From Acidobacteriota bacterium (GTDB taxonomy: Bacteria; Acidobacteriota; Blastocatellia; Pyrinomonadales; Pyrinomonadaceae): 44,011 bases of DNA. Positions within the stretch are counted from its first letter, which is position 1; each line of letters opens with the position of its first letter. Both the position numbers and the translations under genes were made by a program. Below are positions 25,545-33,216 of this stretch, in pieces. Under the pieces are notes generated by a model. That model was given only the letters and a program-made list of their open reading frames with translations. It had not been told where the DNA came from and ran no database searches. The DNA is taken from NCBI GenBank assembly GCA_029557535.1, contig JAKQII010000379.1, positions 1-44,011 on the forward strand, given 5' to 3'.

Positions 25545-25616
25545 CTCGTTAGTCTTGAATTGCATGTAACCCGGAAGCAGTTTGGAACGCTCCTTCGAAC
25601 GGCATCGCCCGGCGCT

Positions 25617-25668
25617 CACTGCTCACTACTTCCTGCTTACTGCTCACGGCTCACGGCTCACGGCTAAA
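25617..25668. repeat. CTCACGG tandem repeat between hpd and hmgA
   Basis: The plus strand shows ACTGCTCACTACTTCCTG and TTACTGCTCACGG followed by two more CTCACGG units. It reaches the 3' end of hpd and is another degenerate pyrimidine-rich array like those at 3320-3427 and 10107-10300. Confidence 0.6.
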
Positions 25669-26773
25669 GATTTCCGCGCCGTCTTTGTTCTTCCTCGATC
25701 GAAACGAAAAGCGCCTTGAAGTTTCCCTTGCCGAATCCCTTGCAGCCTTTGCGCTGGAGGATCTCGTAGAAAACGGTCGGCCTATCTTCGACGGGTTTCG
25801 TGAAGATCTGCAACAGATAGCCTTCATCGTCGCGGTCGACGAGAAGTCCGAGCCGTTTCAGATCTTCGATGTCCTCGTCGATCTCGCCGACGCGGGCCGT
25901 CACTTCCGCATAATACTCGTCGGGCACGCGAAGGAATTCGATTCCGTTCTCCTGCAGTTTCGCGACCGTATGCAGGATGTCCTTGCAGAGCAGCGCGACG
26001 TGTTGTGCGCCCGCCGACTTGTAAAAATCGATGTATTCCTGGATCTGCGATTTTCCGCCCTTGCCTTCGGCCGGTTCGTTGATCGGAAACTTGATGTTGT
26101 GGCCGCCGTCCGACATGACGATCGACATCAGCGCCGAATATTCGGTCGAAATATCCTTGTCGTCGAACGTGATGTAGCGCGTGAAGCCCATTACGTCGCG
26201 GTAGAAGTCGCACCAGTAGTGCATCTTTCCGAGCTCGACGTTGCCGACGATGTGGTCGACGAGCTGGAGGCCGACGTCTTCGCCGGCAACTTCCTGCGCG
26301 ATGAAGCCGGGAAGGAACGGACCGTTGTAGTTGTGGCCGTTATTGTTGTTGTACGAGATCAAAGAGTGGACCGTGTCGCCATATGTATGGATCGCGGCGC
26401 GTCGAACGTTGCCATTTTCATCCTGCCAATCGTGGGGTTCCATGTAGGCGCGCGCACCGCGTTTGATCGCCTCGTTGAACGCGTGATCGGCATCGTCGAC
26501 AAGGAACGCGATGTCCTTGACGCCGTCTCCGTGCAGTTTGATGTGCTCCGCCGCCGGATGTTCGGGCGAGAGCGGCGTCGTCAGAACGAAATTGATCCGG
26601 TTCTGCCGCATGACATAGCTCGTCGTTTCGCGGTTTCCGGTCTCGAGCCCCGAATACGCGCACCGCGAGAATCCAAACGCCTTGCGATAATAGAATTCCG
26701 CCTGCTTCGCGTTGCCGACATAAAACTCGACGTGATGAATTTTCTTAAGTCCCAAAGGATTCTGTTCGTTCAT
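25664..26773 (-). CDS. hpd: 4-hydroxyphenylpyruvate dioxygenase
   Basis: Hpd converts 4-hydroxyphenylpyruvate, O2 and Fe(II) to homogentisate. The 369 residues contain two vicinal-oxygen-chelate domains, beginning [20 protein letters not shown] and [16 protein letters not shown]. Iron ligands read as H174, H258 ([10 protein letters not shown]) and E337 (VFYEILQR), all present. The C-terminal [15 protein letters not shown] segment is the family's gating helix. ATG 26773 has GAGAGG a few bases upstream. The gene follows phhA by 122 bp in the same direction and precedes hmgA, giving the order phhA-hpd-hmgA. Confidence 0.97.
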   Translation of the reverse strand: MNEQNPLGLKKIHHVEFYVGNAKQAEFYYRKAFGFSRCAYSGLETGNRETTSYVMRQNRINFVLTTPLSPEHPAAEHIKLHGDGVKDIAFLVDDADHAFNEAIKRGARAYMEPHDWQDENGNVRRAAIHTYGDTVHSLISYNNNNGHNYNGPFLPGFIAQEVAGEDVGLQLVDHIVGNVELGKMHYWCDFYRDVMGFTRYITFDDKDISTEYSALMSIVMSDGGHNIKFPINEPAEGKGGKSQIQEYIDFYKSAGAQHVALLCKDILHTVAKLQENGIEFLRVPDEYYAEVTARVGEIDEDIEDLKRLGLLVDRDDEGYLLQIFTKPVEDRPTVFYEILQRKGCKGFGKGNFKALFVSIEEEQRRRGNL

Positions 26774-26895
26774 AATTGCCTCTCAAGAATGTCCTAACTA
26801 CCCGGTTTCCGATGATTTTGCCTGACGTGCCGATCTGGGATCTTAGGGAATCAAACCTCGCAAATCGAACCGGGTTTTCAAAGATCCAATCCCGA

Positions 26896-27801
26896 TCAAA
26901 AACTCTCGATATACTTCCTGGTTACTTCCTTAAGTTCCGCATAGGACGGAACTACATACAGAACCGGCTGCATGTCAGAGTACGTGTACTCGTGATTGAT
27001 CACCTCTTCGAGCAGGAACGGCCGACGCTCGACCTTGTCCGAGAACGCATGCTCGATCTCGCCGAAACTCGACAGCAATCCGGCGCCGTAGGCCTTGATG
27101 CCGCCTTCGTGTTCAACCAGTCCGAATTCGACAGTGAACCAATAGAGCCGTCCGAGTTCTTCGAGCTGGCGGTCGTTCGCGATCCGCGCGCCGTGACCGA
27201 TGAACTGCGAGAAATCGGCAAAATTCGGATTCGTGAACATCGGAATATGCCCGATCGCTTCGTGCACGATGTCCGGTTCGGGCGTGTACGCGGGCTGCGA
27301 GTGATGCCGGATATACTGCGTACAGAGCATCGTCCGGTACGAAAGCCACGACAGAAATCCCCGTGTTTCGACCAGCCCTTCGATCGGCGCGAGCCTGAAT
27401 CCCGTCAGTTCCTTGAGCCGGCGGTTCATCTCCGTCAGCTGCGGGATCCGATCGGTCGTGATGCCGAGATCGCGTTTTGCGCGCAGGTAAAACGGCGACG
27501 CGTATTTCTGCTGAAGCTCTTCCAACTCTTCGGCGACGTAGCGCCAAACGCGCTGTTCGCGCGGCGTGTACTCGACGTCGGTGATGACGCCGGTTTCGCG
27601 AAAATTCTTCGCGAGCGACGCGATGTAGTCACGCCGCTTTCGGTATTCGGGATCGTTCGCGCCCGGGTGATCCAGATGCAGTTCGTTGATATGTTCGAAT
27701 TCAAGATCCGTAAATGCCGGCAGGTCTTCATCCGGCACGGAATAGTTCGAAATCGAAACCGCCGATTCGGCAACGGTTGTCACTCCTGATTCTGGGTACA
27801 T
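26896..27801 (-). CDS. phhA: Phenylalanine 4-monooxygenase
   Basis: PhhA is a pterin-dependent aromatic amino acid hydroxylase that makes tyrosine from phenylalanine. The 301 residues show the catalytic core with iron ligands H180 and H185 ([14 protein letters not shown]) and E225 ([14 protein letters not shown]), plus SFGEIEHA near the C terminus. There is no regulatory ACT domain, as usual in bacteria. The start ATG 27801 has AGGAG upstream. The aminotransferase needed to reach hpd's substrate and a pterin dehydratase are not in the window. The 200-bp leader is AT-rich and holds a perfect palindrome at 27950-27966. Confidence 0.95.
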   Translation of the reverse strand: MYPESGVTTVAESAVSISNYSVPDEDLPAFTDLEFEHINELHLDHPGANDPEYRKRRDYIASLAKNFRETGVITDVEYTPREQRVWRYVAEELEELQQKYASPFYLRAKRDLGITTDRIPQLTEMNRRLKELTGFRLAPIEGLVETRGFLSWLSYRTMLCTQYIRHHSQPAYTPEPDIVHEAIGHIPMFTNPNFADFSQFIGHGARIANDRQLEELGRLYWFTVEFGLVEHEGGIKAYGAGLLSSFGEIEHAFSDKVERRPFLLEEVINHEYTYSDMQPVLYVVPSYAELKEVTRKYIESF

Positions 27802-27949
27802 CTTTCTTGAACTCCTTCTGAAGGTTGGACGCGAAACTCGCAGTTATCGTTGAATAAGATATTCTAATGGAATTCGTCAGCGAATGGAATGGGTTTCGTT
27901 TGTTTGTTCTATCTTTCTTATTGATTTTATTAAGTGAATCGTCGGATTT

Positions 27950-27966
27950 GCCTAATGATATTAGGC
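27950..27966. promoter_or_regulatory. GCCTAAT-GAT-ATTAGGC palindrome upstream of phhA
   Basis: A perfect 17-bp dyad with 7-bp arms lies about 150 bp before the phhA start and 36 bp after the CHAT gene stop. It stands in an AT-rich stretch unlike its surroundings. No T-run follows on the minus strand, so it looks more like a repressor or activator site than a terminator. The nearby Lrp/AsnC regulator is a candidate binder. Confidence 0.45.
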
Positions 27967-28002
27967 GACATCTATCCATTGGCTGTTATGGACTTAAATC
28001 AG

Positions 28003-30738
28003 CTAGCGCCAGTTTCCCATCAAAACGAACGGGGCCCAGAATGACGGGTGGGCGAAGCGGCCGTTTTCCGAGGCGACCAGCGACTTTTGCGCATAGCGGA
28101 TCGCATCGGCCTTTGTCGCCTTCGGGTTATCCTTCAGGTACGTGTAGAAAGAGTTCATGATCGACGCGGTACTGTCGTCGTCGACGGCCCAAAGCGTCGC
28201 GAGAACCGCTTTCGCGTTTCGCGTTTGGATGAGGCTTGCAAAGCTCTCGACCTCTGATCCGTTCCAGTCCTCTGACGACGCCGTGTTGCATGCCGAGAGC
28301 GTCACGAGTTCGACGTCCGAGAAATCGAGCACCGGCGAAGTTCCAAGTTCTTCAAGCGTCAGGATCTTCCCGTTGCCCATCACGAGAAACGACGACGACC
28401 AGTCTCCCGCCAACCTAAAATGGCTTGCGAGATGAACGACCGAGAATTCCTTTCGACCGTCCGCAGTCTGCCGCGCGAGTGAATCGGTGAGATTCTTGAG
28501 CGTGAACGAATCATTCAGAAAACGTCGCCCGGCGAGAATTCCGGATTCGGCCGGTCCGTTCTGATCCCGAATCAGCGACTTGAGTTCGGCCTCGACTCCC
28601 GGCAACGACTGGAACGTCACCGGAACGTCCGGGTAATCCGGATAAAAGACAGTCTGCTCCTTCGAGACACCCATTCCCAATGCCGTCAGGTTTTTGCCCG
28701 AATCACCGATGTCGTCGCGCGTTTGAGCGGTCACCACGACGTTCCTGTACCTTTCGACGAGATACGACTTTCCATCGGGCGACAGCGCGGCGATCGGGAT
28801 ATATCTCAGTGTTCCGTCGAGCGACCACACGATCGTCTCAGCCCCGGAGTCTTTGAGCACACGTTCGATCGGCTTCACGATCACGTCGTAGAGTTCCTTC
28901 GCGAGAGGCAGCGGATCGGACTTCGGATCTTCGAGGATTCTACGGAACGCGAATATCTTCTTGTTGAGATCGGTCGCGGTGATCTCCGTCTTGCCGGCAA
29001 CCTGGACCGTCGGCGTGGTTACGAATACGCGATAACGCTGATCGGAAACGATTGTCGAGATCGCGACCGTACCCGGTCCGAACCGGCGCAGTTTGGACTG
29101 GAGCTGCCGATCGGCATTGATCTTGCGCACGTTCTCGGCACCGATATCGTTGATCAAGGTCTTCTCCAAAAAGATCTTGAACGCGGCGCCCGCTTCGGCG
29201 AGTTCGGACGAGAGCCGCTGGAATTCCTGTTCCTCAGCCGCCGAAAGCTGTCCATCCTGCGAGAGAAGAAGTCGCCGTTTGTCGTCAAGCCTCTGAAATC
29301 TGACTCCGAGCTGCGAAACGCGGTCCGCCAGCGCCGCGTATTTTTGCAGGAGTTCCTTTTCTTTCGGCGACAGGTCCGCGCGCTGCGAAAGTCCCCGGAT
29401 CTCGTCGGCGTCGCGCCGGACAAAGCCGAAAAACTCTTCGTCCTTGAGCATCCGTAGTACCGCGTTCGCGTCTTCGAAACGACCGTTCGCGATCAGGATA
29501 TCGATCAGGTAACGGTACTCGTCGGCGATCGAACTCAGGTATGTTTTTTGGATCGCGCGGTCAAGATCCTTGATCGCCGATCGCAGTTCCTGATACTTGT
29601 TGACGCACTGCTTGCCGAAGAAGATCGCCGCGGCGGGCGACGACGCCTCGTTGTAAGCCCGCATCAGATTGCTCAGAACAATCGCCTCGAGGCCGCGGTC
29701 CTGTGTTTCGCGGGCAAGCAGCAGCGAGCGGTTCAATGTGTTGAATTGCGGTGCGCGATTTTCGATGCTGACCCACCCGACATTGTTCAGCGCGGTCGCC
29801 ATGCCGCTCTTATCGCCTGATTTCTCATGCTCCGACAGCGCTGAATTGAAATATCCGAGAGCCTTTGGAAGGTCGTTGAGACGAAGATAGGCGTTGCCGA
29901 TGTTGTTGAGAATCGTCGCCTTTGACGCCTCGAAGCCGAGCTGCGACCGAATCGACAACGCTTCCCCGAAATGCTCTATCGCGACCGACGGTTCCGAGTC
30001 GATGATCGCGAGACCCAGATTGTTCAATGTCGTCGATTCGCCGTATCTGTCTCCGGACTTACGGCGTAAAACCAAGGACTGCCGGAAATACTCGGCGGAA
30101 CGGTTCGGATCACCGAGGTCGTTATAAAGCAATCCGAGATTGTTGAGAACGATGGCGTGGGTGCGATCATCGCCGATCTCGCGACGTATCACGATGGCAT
30201 TCGTATACGCATCGAGGGCCAGTTTCCGCTCGCCAATGTCGGCATAGGCGGAACCGAGACTGTTCAGGCTGCTCGCCTCGCCGTCGCGATCGCGGGTTTT
30301 CTTTCTGAATTCGAGCGCCCGGAGATGACAATCGACGGCCTTTGTTCCCTCCCCGAGATCACTGTAGAGATTACCGAGGTTGTTCAGGGTCCGGCCTTGC
30401 ATCGTCGCATCGCCGCTCTTTTGAAATATCTCGAGGACCTCCAGATAGATCTTGAGCGCTTCGTCCTTTTCACCGATCAGATTCTTGATAAGCCCAACGC
30501 CGAGACGCGATCGGGCGGCGCTTTCGTTATCGCCGGCTTCCAGATAAAGTTTCACCGACAACTGAAACTTCTCGAGCGCCGCCAGGTACGATCGATACTT
30601 GCGCTCGCCGCGCAGATCGATCGCCTCGTTGAACGCGCGCAAAGCCGCTTCGCGCTTCTGTTCGTTCTCGGGCTGACCGAAAACGAGAAGCGACGGGAAG
30701 AGGACGAGGACCAGCAACAGGGATCGGCAAACTCTCAT
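28003..30738 (-). CDS. Exported TPR-CHAT domain protein
   Basis: This is a 911-residue protein with a signal peptide (MRVCRSLLLVLVLFPSLLVF). Seven or more tetratricopeptide-like repeats of 40 residues follow (residues about 30-400, each with a LNNLG-type motif). A helical linker comes next, and a C-terminal CHAT domain (about 560-911). The caspase-like dyad is present: H773 (VVHLASHF) and C817 (TLSACNTA), so proteolytic activity is plausible. The ending WAPFVLMGNW is typical of the family. TPR-CHAT proteins are linked to programmed responses and to defence when intracellular, but this one is predicted to be exported. ATG 30738 opens the signal peptide. It is divergent from the Lrp gene. Confidence 0.9.
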   Translation of the reverse strand: MRVCRSLLLVLVLFPSLLVFGQPENEQKREAALRAFNEAIDLRGERKYRSYLAALEKFQLSVKLYLEAGDNESAARSRLGVGLIKNLIGEKDEALKIYLEVLEIFQKSGDATMQGRTLNNLGNLYSDLGEGTKAVDCHLRALEFRKKTRDRDGEASSLNSLGSAYADIGERKLALDAYTNAIVIRREIGDDRTHAIVLNNLGLLYNDLGDPNRSAEYFRQSLVLRRKSGDRYGESTTLNNLGLAIIDSEPSVAIEHFGEALSIRSQLGFEASKATILNNIGNAYLRLNDLPKALGYFNSALSEHEKSGDKSGMATALNNVGWVSIENRAPQFNTLNRSLLLARETQDRGLEAIVLSNLMRAYNEASSPAAAIFFGKQCVNKYQELRSAIKDLDRAIQKTYLSSIADEYRYLIDILIANGRFEDANAVLRMLKDEEFFGFVRRDADEIRGLSQRADLSPKEKELLQKYAALADRVSQLGVRFQRLDDKRRLLLSQDGQLSAAEEQEFQRLSSELAEAGAAFKIFLEKTLINDIGAENVRKINADRQLQSKLRRFGPGTVAISTIVSDQRYRVFVTTPTVQVAGKTEITATDLNKKIFAFRRILEDPKSDPLPLAKELYDVIVKPIERVLKDSGAETIVWSLDGTLRYIPIAALSPDGKSYLVERYRNVVVTAQTRDDIGDSGKNLTALGMGVSKEQTVFYPDYPDVPVTFQSLPGVEAELKSLIRDQNGPAESGILAGRRFLNDSFTLKNLTDSLARQTADGRKEFSVVHLASHFRLAGDWSSSFLVMGNGKILTLEELGTSPVLDFSDVELVTLSACNTASSEDWNGSEVESFASLIQTRNAKAVLATLWAVDDDSTASIMNSFYTYLKDNPKATKADAIRYAQKSLVASENGRFAHPSFWAPFVLMGNWR

Positions 30739-30822
30739 ACTATCGACTTGAACGAACCGATGGCGGCGCAATTGCAATCAATATCGTACCAGAACGTGAT
30801 GAGTGCTAAAATGCCCTGAAAA

Positions 30823-31278
30823 ATGGACCTCGAACCGAACATGGACCTGATTAACTGGAAGATCCTGGCGGAGCTCCAGACGGACGGGCGAATCTCGTTC
30901 GCCGAACTCGGCCGTCGCGTCGGGCTGACGACTCCGGCCGTGATTGAACGCGTCAAGAAGCTTGAGGACGCCGGCGTCATCACCGGTTACCGCGCCGAGA
31001 TCGACGCGTCGCGGGTCGGGTTCCCGATCACCGCGTTCATCCGGATGAGCATCACCGGAATCGACTACACGCACATCATCAAGACCGTTAAGGAATCAAA
31101 GGAGGTCCTCGAATGTCATCGCGGAACGGGCGGCGATTCGTTCATCATGAAAGTCGCGGTTTCGGACGTCGGACATCTTCAGACGCTGATCGACAAACTC
31201 ACGCCGTACGGCATCACGACGACCTCGATCGTCCTCTCGTCACCTGTCAAGCAAAGGGTCATTGAGCCGGCAAGTTAG
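30823..31278 (+). CDS. Lrp/AsnC family transcriptional regulator
   Basis: This is a 151-residue feast/famine regulator. An N-terminal helix-turn-helix (about 7-60, with RISFAELGRRVGLTTPAVIERVKKLEDAGVI split over two helices) is joined to a RAM/ACT-like ligand domain (about 70-145, with ECHRGTGGDSFIMKVAV). Such regulators form octamers and sense amino acids; members next to hpd or hmgA often respond to aromatic amino acids, so control of the neighbouring phhA-hpd-hmgA run is a reasonable inference. A second ATG at 30841 (MDLINWKIL) is equally possible. The stop codon overlaps that of the convergent glycosylase gene by 4 bp. Confidence 0.92.
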   Translation: MDLEPNMDLINWKILAELQTDGRISFAELGRRVGLTTPAVIERVKKLEDAGVITGYRAEIDASRVGFPITAFIRMSITGIDYTHIIKTVKESKEVLECHRGTGGDSFIMKVAVSDVGHLQTLIDKLTPYGITTTSIVLSSPVKQRVIEPAS

Positions 31279-31907
31279 CGACTCCTCTCAGAAAGATACA
31301 GATGCCAAAGCATTCGGGCTGCCGATGCCCGGTGCGGTCTCCATCGTTCCGCGATCTCCTGAAACTCATCGGAATTCGGTGCTCGGTCGAGTCCCGTTAG
31401 GTTCTTGTACGCGACGTGGAGCGCGAGATCGCCTTTCGGCATGACGTCCGGCCGTAGCAATGCCATCAAGAGATAGATGTCGGCGGTCCAGTCGCCAATT
31501 CCTTTGATTCTCTTGAGCTCGGCTTTCGCGACGTGATCGGGCATTTTCGAGATGGCTTCAAAGTCAAACGATCCGTCAATAACCGCTTTCGAAAGCTCGC
31601 GCACGTAACCCGATTTCTGACGAGAAAAATAGCAGGACCTAAGTTCGTCGTCGGTCAGTTCGAGAACGCGTTCGGGTCTGATTTCTCCGGTCCTTTCGCG
31701 GAGTTTGTTGAACGCGGCGAGCGCCGAAGCGAGTGACACCTGCTGTTCAAGAATGATATGAACGAGCGTCGCAAACGTCGGCTCGCGATCCCAAAGCGGC
31801 GGAAATCCATACGTTGCGACGATCCGCCCCAGATCGGGATCGATCGCCGCGAGTTCGCGACACGCGTCCTGCAATGATTTTTCGTTGACAGACTCGACCG
31901 GCGGCAT
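31275..31907 (-). CDS. DNA-3-methyladenine glycosylase, AlkA-like
   Basis: This is a 210-residue HhH-GPD base-excision enzyme that removes alkylated purines. Landmarks are FATLVHIILEQQVSLASALAA in the N-terminal part, the helix-hairpin-helix LKRIKGIGDWTADIYLLMA, and the following catalytic aspartate in MPKGDLALHVAY. It lacks the extra N-terminal domain of E. coli AlkA, so it resembles the shorter AlkA-like/MAG forms. No C-terminal iron-sulfur cysteines are present, which argues against Nth/MutY. The start at ATG 31907 is chosen; a TTG at 31943 would add 12 residues from the repeat region. Confidence 0.9.
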   Translation of the reverse strand: MPPVESVNEKSLQDACRELAAIDPDLGRIVATYGFPPLWDREPTFATLVHIILEQQVSLASALAAFNKLRERTGEIRPERVLELTDDELRSCYFSRQKSGYVRELSKAVIDGSFDFEAISKMPDHVAKAELKRIKGIGDWTADIYLLMALLRPDVMPKGDLALHVAYKNLTGLDRAPNSDEFQEIAERWRPHRASAARMLWHLYLSERSR

Positions 31908-31923
31908 CTGATGAAGACTACCT

Positions 31924-32190
31924 AGACACCGTTGAATTGGCAACTTTTGGTGGTTTTTGAGCAGTTTCGTTAATCACTTGGCGAGGTTCGCGGTCTTTGC
32001 GTGAGAATCGATTTTCTCACGCGGAGTTCGCAAAGTGATTTCGGTCAACATCTTGAGACACCGGTTAATCGGCAACTTCTGTAGTGTTTCATTTCCTTTG
32101 CGAGCTTCGCGGTCTTTGCGTGAGAATCGACTTTTCTCACGCGGAGTACGCGGAGTTCGCAAAGGGGACTTCGGTCAACATCTCATCTCA
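31924..32190. repeat. Two tandem hairpin repeat units of about 132 bp
   Basis: Each unit starts with a conserved leader (GACACCGTTGAATTGGCAAC, then GACACCGGTTAATCGGCAAC at 32057) and continues into a palindrome with the perfect core GCGTGAGAA...TTCTCACGC around a 6-7 base loop. Each ends with CGCGGAGTTCGCAAAG and TTCGGTCAACATC. The second unit has an extra GTACGCGGA. The remaining part of this 388-bp intergenic region up to 32295 shows no gene. Confidence 0.85.
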
Positions 32191-32295
32191 CTTGCATCGC
32201 TCCGCCGCAATTTATTTCGGGATCGATCCTGATCGTTTATGTGACGACACGAGAGCACTTCGGTGGTTTAATGTTAATCTCGCAGTCAAGTTTCG

Positions 32296-33216
32296 ATGAA
32301 TAAGATCCGACGCAACGCAATCGTCTATTTCCTGATTCAGGGATTCGGCGTCGCTGCCTGGTGGCTGACGTTATGGCTGAAACCCGAGTCGCGCGAACTC
32401 TTTCTGATGAACTCCGACAGGGCGACGCTGCTCGCATTCTGGATGCCCGACCTCGTGATCATGTTTGCCGGATCGCTGGTCGTCGCCGCCCTGATCTCCG
32501 CGCGCAGTTCGTTGCTCGTCCCGGTCGTTTGGTTCGTCGTCGGCGCAACGGCATACGCGACACTTTATTGTTTTTCTTCGGCGCTGATGACCGATCTCGG
32601 CTGGCTCGGATTCGTGATGATGGCGGGCGCGACGATCCTCTCCGGCAACTTCGCGATCGCGCTCACGCCGCAGCTTTCGACCGAGATGTTCCGCACATCA
32701 AAAGAAGGCGGAACCCGTTGGATTCTGCTCAAGACATTCGCGCAGATAACGGTTGTCTGGTCACTGATCCTCCTTGTTCTGCCGCTGATCATCGTGCGGA
32801 TCGAATCGAAGATAGGAATTTCGCAGTTCGGTTTTCCGCTGCAACTCCCGCTGATGGCGATCCTGTTCGTCCTTGTCAGTTCGATCGGCGTTTCGGCAGC
32901 GATCGTGATGTCGAAGATCGGTCGCGGAACGCCGCTTCCGCTCGATGCCGCGCCGAAAATGGTCGTGACGGGCATTTACGGATTCGTTCGAAATCCGATG
33001 GCGATCTCGGGAATCGGCCAGGGGATCGTCGTCGGATTGATGCTCGGTTCGCCGCTCGTGATCGCGTACGCGGTGACCGGCGGAGTCATCTGGCAACTGA
33101 TCTATCGGCGGCTTGAAGAAGACGATCTGGTCGAGCGATTCGGGTCCGACTATGAGGCGTATCGGGACAACGTGCGCTGTTGGATACCGAATTTTACGAG
33201 GTACGAAACCAAATGA
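32296..33216 (+). CDS. Membrane methyltransferase, isoprenylcysteine carboxyl methyltransferase-like
   Basis: This 306-residue protein has seven to eight hydrophobic segments. The C-terminal block carries the ICMT/PEMT hallmark: TGIYGFVRNPMAISGIG, a hydrophobic hairpin, then EEDDLVERFGSDYEAYRDNV, which together bind S-adenosylmethionine at the membrane. Bacterial members methylate small lipophilic acids or lipids; the substrate is unknown. The N-terminal four helices are not part of the minimal family and look specific. Its stop overlaps the ATG of the molybdopterin oxidoreductase (ATGA, 33213-33216), so the two are probably coexpressed. Confidence 0.8.
   Translation: MNKIRRNAIVYFLIQGFGVAAWWLTLWLKPESRELFLMNSDRATLLAFWMPDLVIMFAGSLVVAALISARSSLLVPVVWFVVGATAYATLYCFSSALMTDLGWLGFVMMAGATILSGNFAIALTPQLSTEMFRTSKEGGTRWILLKTFAQITVVWSLILLVLPLIIVRIESKIGISQFGFPLQLPLMAILFVLVSSIGVSAAIVMSKIGRGTPLPLDAAPKMVVTGIYGFVRNPMAISGIGQGIVVGLMLGSPLVIAYAVTGGVIWQLIYRRLEEDDLVERFGSDYEAYRDNVRCWIPNFTRYETK

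Noticed and set aside
31924-32190. CRISPR array
   Set aside because: Units are palindromic, about 132 bp long and vary in sequence; there are no short identical repeats with unique spacers and no cas genes.
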